Assembly: GCF_021869535.1 (NCBI RefSeq)
Contig: NW_026262648.1
Span: 1,984,001 to 2,048,000 of the forward strand
Length of the DNA: 64,000 nucleotides
DNA from: Mytilus californianus
Taxonomy: Eukaryota; Mollusca; Bivalvia; Mytilida; Mytilidae
Direction of reading: 5' to 3'
The notes beneath the pieces were generated by a model, which worked only from the letters and a program-made list of their open reading frames with translations, made no database searches and was not told the DNA's origin. The stretch's first letter is position 1. Each line of letters begins with the position of its first letter. Made by a program: the position numbers and the translations under genes. Shown here in pieces: positions 32,700-46,655 of this stretch.

Positions 32700-32948
32700 G
32701 AGGATGGAATTTGAAAAAAAGGCAGGACAGGAGTTTTCAGTAAAAAAAAAAAGGCAGGATGAGCAACTTTGCAAAAAAAAAGTCAGGATGATAATTTATG
32801 TGAAAAAAAGGCAGGATAAACTAATAAAAAAAGGCAGGACCAAGTAGAGTGAAAAATAAAAAGGCAGGACAGTGATTTCAACTAAAAAATAATGCAGGAC
32901 AAAATTTTTCATCCTAGCCCCTCCCCATAAAAATCAAATGGTAGTCCC
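32700..32948 (+). mobile_element. GCAGGACA-rich element, second copy
   Basis: Related to 12658-12886: the same A-run / GCAGGA units, ending TTTTTCATCCTAGCCCCTCC and ATAAAAATCAAATGGTA. That end is the reverse complement of the left end of the 12.6-kb copy, so the full element has inverted termini. The left terminus here is truncated at GAGGATGGAATTTG. Confidence 0.7.
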
Positions 32949-35229
32949 TAATTTCATAACTTTTTTTGTGCAATTCTTAATGTGATTGTAGAACAATAGA
33001 GGGAATTGTGAGATTAATTATTGTGATTTCAGGCAATGCTGTATACGAACAATACAATCAAAATTTAAAATGCAAGTTTTTATTTTCTCAAAACCATCTT
33101 ATTGCAGTATTCGCAATTAACATAGCAAAGATTTCCGAATTTTTAATATATATGTTTAAAATATTCTATTTTGTACATGATATTTTATAATAGTAATTAA
33201 TTATGATTCCTGTTTTGATATATATAATAGAAAAATAGTATTTTTTAACACAATTTTTTTTCAGGTTTAAACTTTTAATGTCTTTTGTTTTTGCTCTCTT
33301 ACTGTTTCTTAAACTTTTTCACTGGAGTATTTTTATCTTTTATTTTTGTCTTAGAATATTTTTGTTAATCTTATATTAGAGTTAGTATTTCATTCTTTTC
33401 CTGAAGTAGTTTTTTCATCCATTTTATTATTGTTTAGGGGTATTTGCTTTACTCTTACACTGGAGTACTTCTCTTGGTCTTGTGTTGGATTATTTATCTT
33501 CTTACCAAGAGTGTTTCATTAAATTTCGCATTAGAGTGATTTTTATATTCTTGCCCTGGAGTGGTATCTCTTATTTGTGGCATTTGTCTTACTATCAAAT
33601 TATAATTTTTTAAATTATATGTAAACCATATCCATCTTGTTGTGAATACTCTCTCAATTAATGGTACATGTTTTCATAATGTTCAATCCAATATTTTTGT
33701 CAAAATATATGCTGATTAAATGTTGGTGCTAAATCTTTGTATTGGTTATTTATGAAATGAATTAGAATAAGTTATTTTTGCTATTCACAAAAATATATGA
33801 GATATTTTTTGTCTCAAATGCAGTATTGCTGTAGATTTTTTTCCAGACTGCATCTCTTTGTGTTCTATTTTCTGTTATTATATTGAAGTTTCCTTTGCAT
33901 TCTAAACATTTATATACATAAGTGTCTGTTTAAATAGTTTGACATTATTGAATTTATTTTGAAATTCAGCTGTGTGACATTTAAGTTCTTTAATATGGGT
34001 AATAATGACTTTTATTGTTTTGAACCACAAAAATTCATTGAATAACTGTATTTTTTTATTCTGGAAAATTGTTATTTTTGTACAAGTGCCTTTCCATAAA
34101 GGGGATTTTTTTCAGGATTATTTTTTAAATGTCTTCACACATATAGTCTCAGATATTTGAATGCATGTTATTTTTTTTTAAAATAACAGATTGAATCATT
34201 ATCATTTTATACAAACAAAAACTTAGAATAGAAAGTCCCAACACAAAAAATATATATTTAATTATCATCTACATATATTTGATGTCTATAAATATGCACT
34301 GCTGTATTCTCACAGTCTTATTTTGTTTATTTATAAAGGAGTTTACCACTCGCATGTTAAACTTTACTTAGATTTCATAACCGCTCAGGTTTTTTCCATG
34401 ACAAGGCTATAAATTTTTAAAAGTTGTTGTTCAACAAGCCATGTTTTTCTCAATATTTTTTTATGATCTTACATCTCAAATAGACTTAATTTGAAAAAAT
34501 ATTTCAAAATTCAAACTATTTCCGATATAATTTTGAACAGATTAACACTTATTTAATGCAATGCATTACAAATAAAAAATACATAGACAATGTAAAATAA
34601 TTAGATTTTTCAATTGCTTGTATATTAAAAGCAAGTACACAAACCTATCTGTATTTATCCATAATTTTGTAGTATATTACAATATCTTTTTTTAAAAGAT
34701 GGCTTTAATGAAAATGTTGTTATTAAAAATGTCAGAACCTTTTAAATGAATTGAAGAAAATATTGTGTCCATTTCATGTCATGTTATAAACTAATTCCAT
34801 ATTCTTACAAAATAATCTAGAATAACTGTATACTTTGTACTAGTTTATATTTTTACACAAGATTTTAAACACTATTTTTATGCAAGACATTTCATTTTGT
34901 AAGAATGGGACAGTTGGGAGTAAGTAGAGTCAGTTTAGCAAATCTTGCACAGTATTTGTCTTTGACAAACTTTGATTATAGACATCAATCATTCCCTTAT
35001 GTTATGATTTTCTGTCTATTTTTACTGGTACTTATTGTAAGATGCTATACTGTTACTATTTCATGATTTTTGTCTAGTCCAGTGCTCTTTGATGCCATAT
35101 ATAATTACCGGTAATACTTTAATACACAATAAAAAGAACTCCTGGCCTTTTAATAACTTTTGTATTTGCTGAATCCTGATTTGATCCTAACATTTTTATA
35201 TGATTTTAAGAGGTAAATGCTGTTAACTG
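32949..35229. other. AT-rich stretch, no gene
   Basis: T-rich, low-complexity sequence with many short open frames but no splice-compatible coding run. I see nothing definite. Confidence 0.6.
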
Positions 35230-35565
35230 TAATGTGATTCACATAATAATTATATAAAAGCCTTGACAGAAAATGTGATTCACATTTTATTATATAAAAG
35301 CCTTAACAGAAAATGTGATTCACATTTATTATATAAAAGCCTTAACAGAAAATGTGATTCACATTTTATTATATAAAAGCCTTGACTGAAATTGTGATTC
35401 ACTTAAAAAAAAGCCTTGATCATAAATGTGATTCACTTATAAAAGCCTGGACCAATAATGTGATTCACTTATCAGAGCCTTGACTGGAAATTTGATTCAC
35501 TTATAAAATTGTAAAAGCTTTGACTGAGATGTGATTCACTTATATAAGCCTCGACTTAAAATTAA
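35230..35565. repeat. Diverging tandem repeat around AATGTGATTCAC
   Basis: Eight or so units with AAATGTGATTCACATTTTATT and ATAAAAGCCTTAACAG. Unit length shrinks from about 47 bp to about 40 bp toward the right. Confidence 0.75.
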
Positions 35566-37159
35566 ATGTATCATGTCAGTGCCTAACCCCTTATAGGAAA
35601 TCACAAATAGGTCCATTCATGCCTTCAATAAAAACAGATGTAAAATGTGTCACTGTTTATAACTTATGTAGTTGACCAATGCAAAAATAACCATGAAGCT
35701 TGCTTCAGTATTACTAACATATTAGCAATCACTCATTTATCATAGAAGGGTAACTTGAAAGATTTATATTTCATTGAACCATTCACTGTTTGTTATTATT
35801 TTTTTCTTTGTTTCTTTTACAACTAGAATACTTAACTATTGTTTTGTTACTATGTTTTTTATGTTGCACAATAGAAGTTTGTTTTGTTACTACAAATAAC
35901 CCATTATGTATGTGTCATATTGTATGACCGTGGAAATAATTTAGAAATCCCTTTATAGATGTAGCTGGTATTTTCCTTTTAAGCACATATTTTGTATAGC
36001 TTTGATAAAAATTTATCTTCGTTCCCACTTAGAATTTGATTTTTACCTTGCACAATTATATTTTTACCTTCGCTGTGAAATTATTTTATAGTTCCTAAAT
36101 CACAAATGGATATGGATTTTAATATATTATATACCCAAACATGGACAGATGTATAAATTAGAGTTCCTGTGGCAACTGTCAGAGAACTGCTGCAGATACA
36201 ACTTACATTTTTTTCTGCTTAAAAAATCTAAAACTAACACTGTTTGGTAAAATAAACATTCAACAAGATATACTTTTCCGAAAGGGAGACTAATCTTGTA
36301 AATTAAAGAAATTGACAACAACATTTGAAAGTAAGGAATACAATATTTCCATGGTACAACATTTAAATTATAATAGTGCTTGCAATCACATTGCAGGATT
36401 AGTAATTTACCTGTTTGGTTTAAAGTAAATGGGACTGTTATTGTCTGTGAATGAGAAACTCATTAGTTTCTCATTGACATAATAATTTCTATCTACAGGG
36501 ATATATACAGCATTTATTCACATTAGATGTAATATTAGATTTGAACAAAATCAAACACAGTAAAAGATTATATTAAAGTCAAGCTTTATTTAGTTATGTA
36601 GATAATTTTGTATACAGAAAGTGAAATAGTTGAAAAATTGAGATTATTTCTAAGTTTGTACAACCAAATATCATAGCTATAACGGTTTAAAAATTGGAAA
36701 GTTTTATTTTAATTATTTTATTGTTTATCTGCCAACCAATTAATTGTTTAAGTTTAATTTGAATTAGTGACTATAACATCATCACACTATGATTGGCAAA
36801 CATGACTGTGAGGTTACAATTGGTTATGTTATTATTAATCAGTTGTAGCCAATTGTGAGCATTGCATTGTGCACACCAAGATTTTTAACTATTTTTGCAA
36901 TAAAATTAAATGAAACTGTTAGAAGTGTCTTCATTATTAATTATAACACTAGTAACACTTTCACACGAAAGGATGGATATGTATGTACTGTGGATGGTGG
37001 TTAGCATTAAACCAAAAGAAACAATTGTTAGAAAACACTTATTATCTATACTCAAAAGCTAAACCTCCAGCTAGAACACCAATGTGAATTTTCAGACAGC
37101 CCATTAAATGTGATAGACACTAGATGTTACTCTTTTCATGTAATGCAACTTTGTGATAT
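35566..37159. other. AT-rich stretch, no gene
   Basis: Nothing recognised except a short hairpin AATGAGAAACTCATTAGTTT CTCATT near 36450-36475. Confidence 0.55.
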
Positions 37160-37762
37160 ACATGTAGGGGGCAGGGCCTCAAAATAGTCGTCAAACAGAT
37201 ATGTACTGATAGAAATGCAACTTCACACAAAATATCATTGATCTATCACAAGTAGATCCTATCAAACTAACTCAAGCAGAAAACTTAACATTGAAAATTG
37301 CTTATTAATTCAAAGTCACTGGACCATGGCCTCAGAATATTCATCAAACAAATATGTACTGATAGTAATGCAACTTCACACAAAATATCATTGATCTATC
37401 ACAAGTAGATGCTATCAAACTAACTAAAGCAGTAAACTTTAAAAAAAAAAATGGAAAATTGCTTATTAATTCAAAGTCACTGGACCATGACTTAGGGGGC
37501 AGGGCCTAAAAATAGTCATCAAACTGATATGTACGGATAGTAATGCAACTTTATATTAAATATCAATGATCTATCACAAGTAGTTCCTATCAAACTAACT
37601 TAAGCAGAAAACTTAACATTGAAAATTGATATTTAATTAAAAGTTGCTGGACCATGACTTAGGGGACAGGGCCTTGAAATAGTCATCAAACTGATATGTA
37701 ATGATAGTAATGCAACTTTATATTAAATATCAATGATCTATCACAAGTAGTTCCTATCAAAC
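37160..37762. repeat. ~165-bp tandem repeat, four copies
   Basis: Units begin near GGGGCAGGGCCTCAAAATAG and contain ATGCAACTTCACACAAAATA and CTATCACAAGTAG. Copies start at about 37168, 37325, 37496 and 37663, with moderate divergence. Confidence 0.8.
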
Positions 37763-37765
37763 TAC

Positions 37766-37945
37766 TGTGGATTCATTATTATTCGTTGGATACCAATTTT
37801 CGTGTATTTCGTGGATATAGAGGACCCGTGAATTTAAATGTTCAACGAATGAAGAATTTTCCTTTGGAATATATACAGAATTTGTCAAACCGAAGAAATC
37901 AAATATCAATGAAAATGCAGATATTCCTCAACCCACGAAAAGTGA
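37766..37945. mobile_element. Partial MITE related to 25920-26116
   Basis: Starts CTGTGGATTCATTATTATTC and shares GTTGGATACCAAT and the CCTCAACCCACGAAAA right-inner segment, but the right terminal repeat is missing. Confidence 0.65.
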
Positions 37946-38392
37946 CACACCGAACACCACCGCACACTGCCGATCACCACCAAACACATTAAAATACCGT
38001 CTAAAACACCTAAATATATTGTTTTCATCTTTATGTATATATTTTACTTACCTTCTGAATGAGGATGAATATGTTTATACATATATATATACATAAATTA
38101 ATAAGAAATGATAACAAGAGAACCAAAAAGGATAGTCTTGCAGGGCTGTTGTCAGAACAGTACACTTTTAAGTCATCATTTTTTTAAATATAATCAATGT
38201 TTAACTTATTTGAACAATTTATTTCTAATAATTGAAAAGTAAAGAACTTAAGATAATATACAATGAAATATAATGTAAATCTTGAAAAAATATTGCTGGA
38301 TCCGGAAGCGTTTTTTTTTTTAATTTTGATTCTCAACTTTTAACATCACTAATGCACATAAAAATGTGAAAACATGAGAATATGATTAATTT

Positions 38393-39395
38393 TTGTCGAG
38401 CCTTCGACTTTAGTCGAAAAAGCGAGACATAGCGATCCTACATTCCGTCGGCGGCGTCGTCGTTGTCGTCGGCGTCCACAAATATTCACTCTGTGGTTAA
38501 AGTTTTTGAAATTTTAATAACTTTCTTAAACTATCCTGGATTTCTACCAAACTTGGACAGAAGCTTGTTTATGATCTTAAGATAGTATCCAGAAGTAAAT
38601 TTTGTAAAAATAAAATTCAATTTTTGTCAGTATTTTACTTATAAATGGACTTAGTTTTTCTGCCGGGAAATATTACATTCACTCTGTGGTTAAAGTTTTT
38701 AAAATTTTAATAACTTTCTTAAACTATCCTGGGTTTGTACCAAACTTGGACAGAAGCTTGTTTATGATCATAAGATAGTATCTAGAAGTAAATTTTGTAA
38801 AAAAAGTATATCCATTTTTTCCTTATTTTACTTTTAAATGGACTTAGATTTTCTGCCAGGAAACAACATATTTACTCTGGGGTTAAAGTTTTTAAAATTT
38901 CAATAACTTTCTTATACTATTTTGGATTTGTACCAAACTTGGACAGAAGCTTGCTTATGATCAAATGCTAGTATCTAGAAGGAAATTTTGTAAAAAAATA
39001 AATCCATTTTTTCCGTATTTTACTTTTAAATGGACTTAGATTTTCTGCCAGGAAACAACATATTCACTCTGTGGTTAAAGTTTTTAAAATTTTAATAACT
39101 TTCTTATACTATTTTGGATTTGAACCAAACTTGGACAGAAGCTTGTTTATGATCAAATGCTAGTATCTAGAAGGAAATTTTGTTTTCTTCCAGTTAACAT
39201 TACATTCAGTCTGCAGTTAAAGATTTTAAACATTTATTAGATTCATAAACTCTCCTGGATTTTTACCAAACTTGGACAGAAGCTTCTTACAATCAGAAGA
39301 TAGTATCAAGAGGAATATTTTTATTGATTTACTACCTTATTTTCGTTGAGCCTGCGATTAACAGAAAAGTAGGCGAGACACTGGGTTCCGCGGAA
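38393..39395 (+). repeat. Family C repeat, second copy
   Basis: Hairpin TTTGTCGAGCCTTCGACTTT...CGAAAAAGCGAGACA, GTCGGCGGCGTCGTCGTTG, then four ~180-bp units with CCAAACTTGGACAGAAGCTT. Closes with TTGAGCCTGCGATTAACAG and AGGCGAGACA. The inner units are unlike those of the 23.2-kb copy. Confidence 0.75.
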
Positions 39396-39556
39396 CCCTT
39401 ACGAATTTTTACTTAATTTAATCGATTTTATTGTTTCATTGTGTAACATTACTGTTTTTTTTAGGGTCGATTACTGTCCGCAGGTAACCAGTAGAATTTG
39501 AAACAAAATAAACAAAAGTGGATGCCCTTATGATATATTTAGTTATCATAATTAGT

Positions 39557-39720
39557 CAGTGGCGGATCCAGGGGGGGGGGGGGGGGGGGGGGGTCCTGGG
39601 GTTGGAACCGCCCCCCTTTTTATTGATGATTACTGCATTTGAATGGGAACATATAGTTGGAACCCCCCATTTATCCTGGGTTGGGAACCCCCCTTTTAAA
39701 AATGGCTGGATCCACCCCTG
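39557..39720. mobile_element. GGCGGATCCAG MITE with 8-bp target duplication (hAT-like)
   Basis: Inverted ends CAGTGGCGGATCCAG / CTGGATCCACCCCTG, flanked by TAATTAGT at 39549-39556 and 39721-39728. Contains a G run of about 22-25 bases at 39570-39592, a possible G-quadruplex former and likely assembly-length uncertainty. Confidence 0.8.
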
Positions 39721-39728
39721 TAATTAGT

Positions 39729-40790
39729 TATGAACCTAACTTTACTGTAAACATTCAATGTGTATAATGATAACATGGTATCACCTCTCCAGAAATAAGT
39801 AGAAATCAAAATTGTTTTCATATGTCAATTTCGTTTTTGAAGATCATTATTCTGAAAGTGGACAGGTCAAATCTCCCACTTTGTATGGAAAATCTATAAA
39901 ATTATTGTCAAGATATTCTATATCAACTGGTCTCCTTTTATTAATACTTGTTTCTTAATATTGAGTTTCCTAGCGATCTGATATGTTGGTTTTCAAATCC
40001 TTTAGATGTTGACTGTAAGAAACAAACATTACATCTTTTAAGTGCAAAATGTGACCGCAAATTACAGACTTTATGGCAAATCACCCAATAGAAAACTTTT
40101 CTCAGCATTAAATATTCACTTGAAGGTTTGAAACGTTGACACTTGCCTAATTTCTTCAGATTGATGTACTTTTGTCTAACTTGTGGTTGTTAAATTTTTA
40201 AATGAAAACCATATCTTGGTTTTTTAACTGAAAATGAAGTAACTAGAGGCTAATGTTCTTCTACAAATCTCACCTGAAATCTATGCAAGCTATTTATCAT
40301 GTTATGTGTTATTTTTTTTTTAAATAACTTTTTCCTTTTCTTTATATTATTTTACACCTAGTATTTTTTCAAAGATAATCCAGTCTAATATAAATATCAT
40401 TATGTTTTGGCTTTGTGATACCTTCTATGATAGAATACTAAGAAAACAAATGACAAAAGGAACCATGTCGGTATGTGTTTTGCACCCAATAAAGCACTCT
40501 ACAGTTTTTTCAAATGACCTTGATGAAAAAGTGAACTGAATATGTATTAAGCTGCACCTGGATAACAAAAATGCTGGAAGTAGAATTTAATTAAAATATA
40601 ATTGAGTGTCTTTTTAATACTGAATTCTAATGCAACATTGTTTGTAACATTCATTTTCATTGGATAACGTCACCAATTTTCATGGCATCAATTCAGAATT
40701 GATGCTATGAAAACTTACGCACAAGTGCAGACGATGTATGACAGATTTTAAATGTATGATTTTACATTGTTTTCTGTCATTTTCATTAGA
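39729..40790. other. AT-rich stretch, no gene
   Basis: Nothing recognised apart from a hairpin at about 40681-40712 (CATGGCATCAATTCAGAATTG ATGCTATG). Confidence 0.5.
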
Positions 40791-40792
40791 AT

Positions 40793-40947
40793 GGAGTTAA
40801 CAATATTGTATGCTAAGCTCTGACGGCATCAATTGGTTATTTGATGGTCGCAAATACCCGTTTACTAGTTCGCCAATACACTTAATTTGCGACCATCAAA
40901 TCACCAATTGATGCCGTCAGAGCTTAAAATACAATACAGTTATCTCC
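40793..40947. repeat. Long imperfect inverted repeat (foldback)
   Basis: Best arms 40814-40854 and 40885-40925 (AAGCTCTGACGGCATCAATT to its complement) with few mismatches. Homology continues outward to GGAGTTAAC / GTTATCTCC. The loop is about 30 bases. Resembles a foldback element; no clear target duplication. Confidence 0.75.
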
Positions 40948-41024
40948 TAATTAACATGAAGGCTGAAAATAATAACAACCTAAGGTTAGGGGGAGATGTT
41001 AGTGCTAGCAAACTAGTTTAACCC

Positions 41025-41300
41025 TTCCACATTATGTATGTGCCTGTCCCAAGTCAGGAGTCTGTAATTCAGTGGTTGTCATTTGTTGCTGTGTATCATA
41101 TTTGTTTTTTACATAAATCAGGCTGTTCATTATCGCATTTATCATTTCAGGGCCTTTAATAGCTGATTATGCGGTATGGGTTTTTCTCATTGTTGAAGGT
41201 CGTACGGTGACCTATAGTTGTTAACTTCTATGTTATTTGGTCTCTGGTGGAGAGTTGTCTCATTGGCAATTATACCACATCTTCTTATTTTTATAATATT
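41025..41300 (-). repeat. Family D repeat, reverse copy
   Basis: Read in reverse it carries the family D order: AAGAAGATGTGGTATAATTG CCAATGAGAC, CTCTCCACCAGAGACC, TATAGGTCACCGTACGACC, and the CTGACTTGGGACAGGCACA box at its far end. Confidence 0.78.
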
Positions 41301-44300
41301 AACCTTACGCTACATAAAAAGTCCAAAACTTTATGGTGATCATCCTCAGTTAGCAATGATATATGCAAAAATTAAAAGTCAAAGGTATACCCTTTTCAAA
41401 ACGATTATTGGGCAGGCGTTTTTAAAAAGGATGCAATAGAAGTCAGAAATGAGATCTTATATGTACCATGCTGTAACTATAAATTCCTAGAGTTGCCTCC
41501 CTTTATATGACTTATTAATAAAAAAAAACACAAAAAGATAACAATAGGTAAACATACAGGCTCTAACAATACAATATGACAAGATATAAATTGCACCGAG
41601 TTGTACTAATATTCAAGGATATGTATCTGCTTTCTATTAGAATTAAAATAGTTTATGGAATCCTGTTTTACCTTCGCTAGGTCTAAAATAGCATGTTTTA
41701 CCACTCGCTGACTCACTCTGTTAAACTCCACTTGGTATAATGTTTTCATGAAATTACAGCCTATTCTTTGTCAAATGTCCAATAAACACAGGGTAATTAT
41801 TTCTATCATTAAGTCAAAAAACAAAGTCATGTACTATCAAAATTTGTGTTTTATTCAGTTTTATTCCTGGATTACATCAATTAAAGACTGATAACAATAA
41901 TGATATTCTCAATAATATCAATCTATTCTTATGAATGAAATTCTGATTAATGGAAAATGAACATAATTGTATAAATAGGAACTTATTGATATGTAAAGCT
42001 AAAACACTAAAAAGACTGTCTACAAACATTGTATTGCAATAGATCTATCAATACACCTTGGAAATCCAAAACAACTTGCCTCACATCATCAGGAATAGGT
42101 CAAGAACTTTTTTTTCAAATACAAAATGTGAACTCTATTTAAAAAAAACAACAAAAAATAAAAAAAACAAAAATACAAATTCATAAATTCCAATATAACT
42201 ATTAAGTTTTACAATGCCAAATGAAGCTAAACCATTGAAGAACTTTGAACTGTTTATAATATTTATGAAATAAATCCTATTGGACCAAATGACTGTGGTG
42301 GGTGTCACTCTTCAGTACCTGTCAACAGCTAATTGTACAGGACATTTGGAGTTATCTCCCATTATAAAACGTAATATTTAACAAAATATGTATATATACA
42401 TTATGTACATACATATAATTATTTTTTAAAAGCATTAAAAACTATTTTTTTGACCATAACATCTGGTTACCAAAGCTATGAGATGTATACAGACATAATC
42501 AGAGAGACTTTCTTTTTTTACTTGAAATGAAAACTTAAAAAACTAAGATAAGTTACATTCTTATAAAATGATTTATTTAATGGTTGGTCAGCTAACGAAA
42601 AAAAACAAACAACCCAAATCAACAAAATAATTTCAATAAAAAACAACTATGAATTCATTTTCAATGAACATTTATAAATACAATACTAAAACTACAAATA
42701 AATAAATAAAACTACCATGTCTGGTTAAAATTGAAACCAAACATTAATTAATTACAGATGCATTAAGTTTGTCACAACATTAACTCTAGATACAATTCTA
42801 TCTATTTCTTACTTAAAGCAATACATATGTGTAGATGCTGGTTATTGCACTTTACATTCATCCATGGCAACTCTAAAGTAGGTATTTAAATTATCAATAA
42901 TCACTAGCCATAGGTTCAACTTTATGAAAAACTTGACAACACAGATCAGAACAAAGAACTTATTTTGTATCAGAAACAAAATAAACCATGCTAAAATTGA
43001 ATCATTGCAAAGTGTTAATATATCCGTATTTATCCGTAAAAAACAAAGTGTTATATATCCAAGATATAAATTTTTTACTTGACCATGGAAAGTAGTAAAT
43101 CTAATTCTACTATATAAAAATTTGGATTTTTGTTAATCAATGTTTTATGGTTGCAGCATTACCTTTGAACTGTCATCTTCCCATCTCACTAAATGACAAA
43201 AAAAAAACGGTTTGTTCTTAGTGGAGGCCATTTCATTTATAATGTTATTTTTAAGTTGCACAAATTGAAAACTTGATAATTTCTACAATCCAGTTTAGAC
43301 AAAACTGACAGATCTATAATTAACTACTTTGATACAAATCATAAATATGATAATATTTAATTCTTAGCTTATCAACAAAATTTGATTTATTTCATATTCT
43401 GACTTTTCTGGCCATTTTTTTACTGAGTCAATTAAATTGATTTTTTGGCCAAAAATTTGGATCTTATACAACTTTCAAACAAAATCACTAGGTACTATCT
43501 CAAGCAACTAGTAATAGCTGAGTGTTTTAGGCTAGTTGAAAATTTGCTGCTATAAAATAGGGAAGATCAAATGATGCCAAGTGTCCCATTAAAAAAATAC
43601 TTGGATCTCCAGGAAGGCACTTAAAAGTAGCCATATATAACAAAATTCTAATAGATTCTTTTCTGGACATGATTTTAGTTTGTTGCTTCGGTTGGAATGC
43701 ATTTTTCAATAAAACAGCTTTTTTTGTAGAAGATAGCATAAATGCTGCATGATTTCCTGATGATTTTTTGTAGTCGCAGAGAACTGTAGTTGTCCAGTAT
43801 TTTAATCTTCACTACTAATGATTCATGGAAATGTACATTAATATTATCTTTAATTAAATTTCCGTAATAGGTTTTCATTTTGATAAGTAATCTTAGGGAT
43901 TCATGAAGATTTCAATAAAATGTCCATATAAATGGTATAAAAAATACTTTATGGTGCCTTACTCAATACAAATAAAAGGTCATTATAAAATGCCAATATT
44001 TCAGGTTATTTTTAGAAATAATTCTGATTTTTTTTATATTAGATGCAAAACATGCTTAAGAATTAGTATCACACAAATCAAAACTGGCATTTTAAATTTT
44101 AATTGTCAATAGTCTTACATTTTTGTTCACTGAACAGTTCCAACAATAAATACAAGCAGTAATTTCAAAATTTACTATAACAGAGAATTACATACTTTTA
44201 AGTCTTAAGATTTACAATTGTAGACCTTATGACATATTCAAAAATATTGTGCAAAATAAACTTATATTATATAAATGTTGGTATAAACAGTTTGTAGAAC

Positions 44301-44481
44301 TGGACATAGTACAGACTAATCATTGTCACATTTTGTAGAATATGATTTATTTGTTGAACATATTGTTTTTAATAAAAACTACCATGTCATAAATACAAAT
44401 AAATCGTTCTTATAACCATTTAAGAATTGTTTAAACCACCGGTGATGTCAATAAAAATTCATTGCAATTCATTTTATCATA
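41301..44481. other. AT-rich stretch, no gene
   Basis: Low-complexity A-rich sequence; short open frames only. Could be distal 3' UTR of the minus-strand adaptor gene or intergenic DNA. No signal seen. Confidence 0.5.
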
Positions 44482-46462
44482 CAATAAAATGCTCCGCAGG
44501 GCGCAGCTTGATACGACCGCAGAGGTCGAACCCTGAACAGTTGGGGCAAGTATGGACACAACATTCAAGCTTGATACAGCTCTGAATTTGGATTGTGATT
44601 AAATATTTGACACAGCATAGGTTTCTGACACAGAATGAATGTGGTCTAAGAACTTAAAAATTTTAAATTGGACATTCACCTATTATGGTCCAATATCCAA
44701 AATCTAAATACATGGTTAGATTCAGCATATCAAAGAACCCCAAGAATTCAATTTTTGATGAAATCAAACAAAGTTTAATTTTGGACCCTTCTGACCTCAA
44801 TGTGGACAAAGTTGATAACGGGGCCCAAAAATCAAAAATCTAAATACATGGTTAAATTCAGCATATCAAAGAACCCCATATATTCAATTTTTGTTGAAAT
44901 CAAACAAAGTTTAATTTTGGACCCCGATTTGGACCAACTTGAAAACTGGGCCCATAATCAAAAATCTAAATACATGTTTAGATTCAGCATATCAAAGAAC
45001 CCTAAAAATTCAATTTTTGTTAAAATCAAACTAAGTTTAATTTTGGACCCTTTGGACCTTAATGTAGACCAATTTGAAAACGGAACCAAAAATTAAGAAT
45101 CTAAATACACGGTTTGATTCGGCATATCAAAGAACCCCAATAATTCAATTTTTGATGAAATCAAACAAAGTTAAATTTTGGACCCTTTGGACCTCAATGT
45201 GGACCAATTTAAAAACGGGGCCCAAAATCCAAAAATTTAATACACGGTTAGATTCAGCATATTAAAGAACCCCAAGAATTCAAGAATAAAAACCCATTGA
45301 AATTGATCAAGAAATAAGCAATTTATACGAAGTATCTTCTTTTGCATAATACTGTGCAATTGAATATTTCTTGCTATTGCGCAATACTGTACAATTGACA
45401 ATTTCTTGCTATTGCGCAATATTGTGCTATTGGATATTTCTTGCTATTGCGCAATACTGTGCAATTGAAGATTTCTTGCTATTGCGCAATACTGTGCAAT
45501 TGAAGATTTCTTGCTATTGTGCAATACTGTGCAATTGAAAATTTCTTGCTATTGCACAATACTTATTATATAATAATTTACACATCCTGTTTGGTGTGTA
45601 TCTCCTACCATATCATTATTATTTGCTTTTAAATATTAATCAGAAATAACCAACTTAAAATGGAAAATTTTAAAAGAAAAAAAAAGGAAAAAAAGAAAAA
45701 AAAAGTAAAAAAAAATCCCCCCCCCAAAATTTTTTGAACCCCCTTATGATTCATCACCCCCAAACTCAATCCCAGCCTTCCCTTTGTGGTATGGTACCTT
45801 GCAGTACAATTTCAGAGAGATCCATACACTTGAACACAAGTTATTGTCTGGAAACTAGAAAAATGCTTATTTTTGGCCCCTTTTTGGCCCCCAATTCCTA
45901 AAATTGGAGGCAATTACCCCCAAACTCAATTCCAGCTTTCCCTTTGTGATATGGAACCTTGTAGTACAATTTCAGAAATATCCAAACACTTACACACAAG
46001 TTATTGTCATGAAACTAGAAAAATGCTTGTTTTTTGGCCCTTTTTTGGCCCCTAATTCCTTAAATTTTGAGGCAATTACCCCCAAAATCAATTACAGCCT
46101 TTCCTTTGTGATATGGAACCTTGTGGTACAATGTCAGAGAGATCCATACACTTACACACAAGTTATTGTCTGGAAGTTACAAAAATGCTTATTTTTGGCC
46201 CCTTTTTGGCCCTTAATTCCTTAACTGATGGTACCATAACCCCCAAAATCAATCCCAACCTTCCTTTCGTGGTATTGAACCTTATGGTAAAATTTCATGG
46301 AGATCCATTCACTTTAACTAAAGTTAGAGTGCGAAAACCAATGTGTCTTCGGACGACGCCGGACGACGCCAGACGACGACGACGACGACAACGACGACGA
46401 CGACGCCAACGTCATACCAATATACGACCAAAAAATTTTTAATTTTTGCGGTCGTATAAAAA
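44482..46462 (-). repeat. Family A repeat, reverse copy with all modules
   Basis: Reverse orientation of the 5.7-kb copy: terminal AAAATGCTCCGCAGGGCGCAG and GATACGACCGCAGAGG, the ~120-bp AAAGAACCCCA units, the GCAATACTGTGCAATTG array (45340-45560), a poly-C tract, three ~160-bp units, the GACGACGAC run and the terminal TTTTTGCGGTCGTATAAAAA. It is very close to the 5757-8015 copy over the 120-bp and 38-bp modules. Confidence 0.85.
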
Positions 46463-46539
46463 CTATAGGTTGAGAATATCACGGACTTTATAACGATCAA
46501 AAAAGTGTGGCATGACAAAAAATATTATTCCTCCATAAC

Positions 46540-46655
46540 TTTGCTGTTGTTGAAGGCTGTAAGGTGACCTATAGTTGCTAACCTTCTACGTCATTATGTG
46601 TCTGGTGGAGAGTTGTCCCATTAGCAATCATACCACATCCTCTTTATTTGTACTG
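46540..46655 (-). repeat. Family D repeat, short reverse copy
   Basis: GTGACCTATAGTTGCTAACC, GTCTGGTGGAGAGTTGTCCC and AATCATACCACATCC, the head of family D in reverse. Confidence 0.7.
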
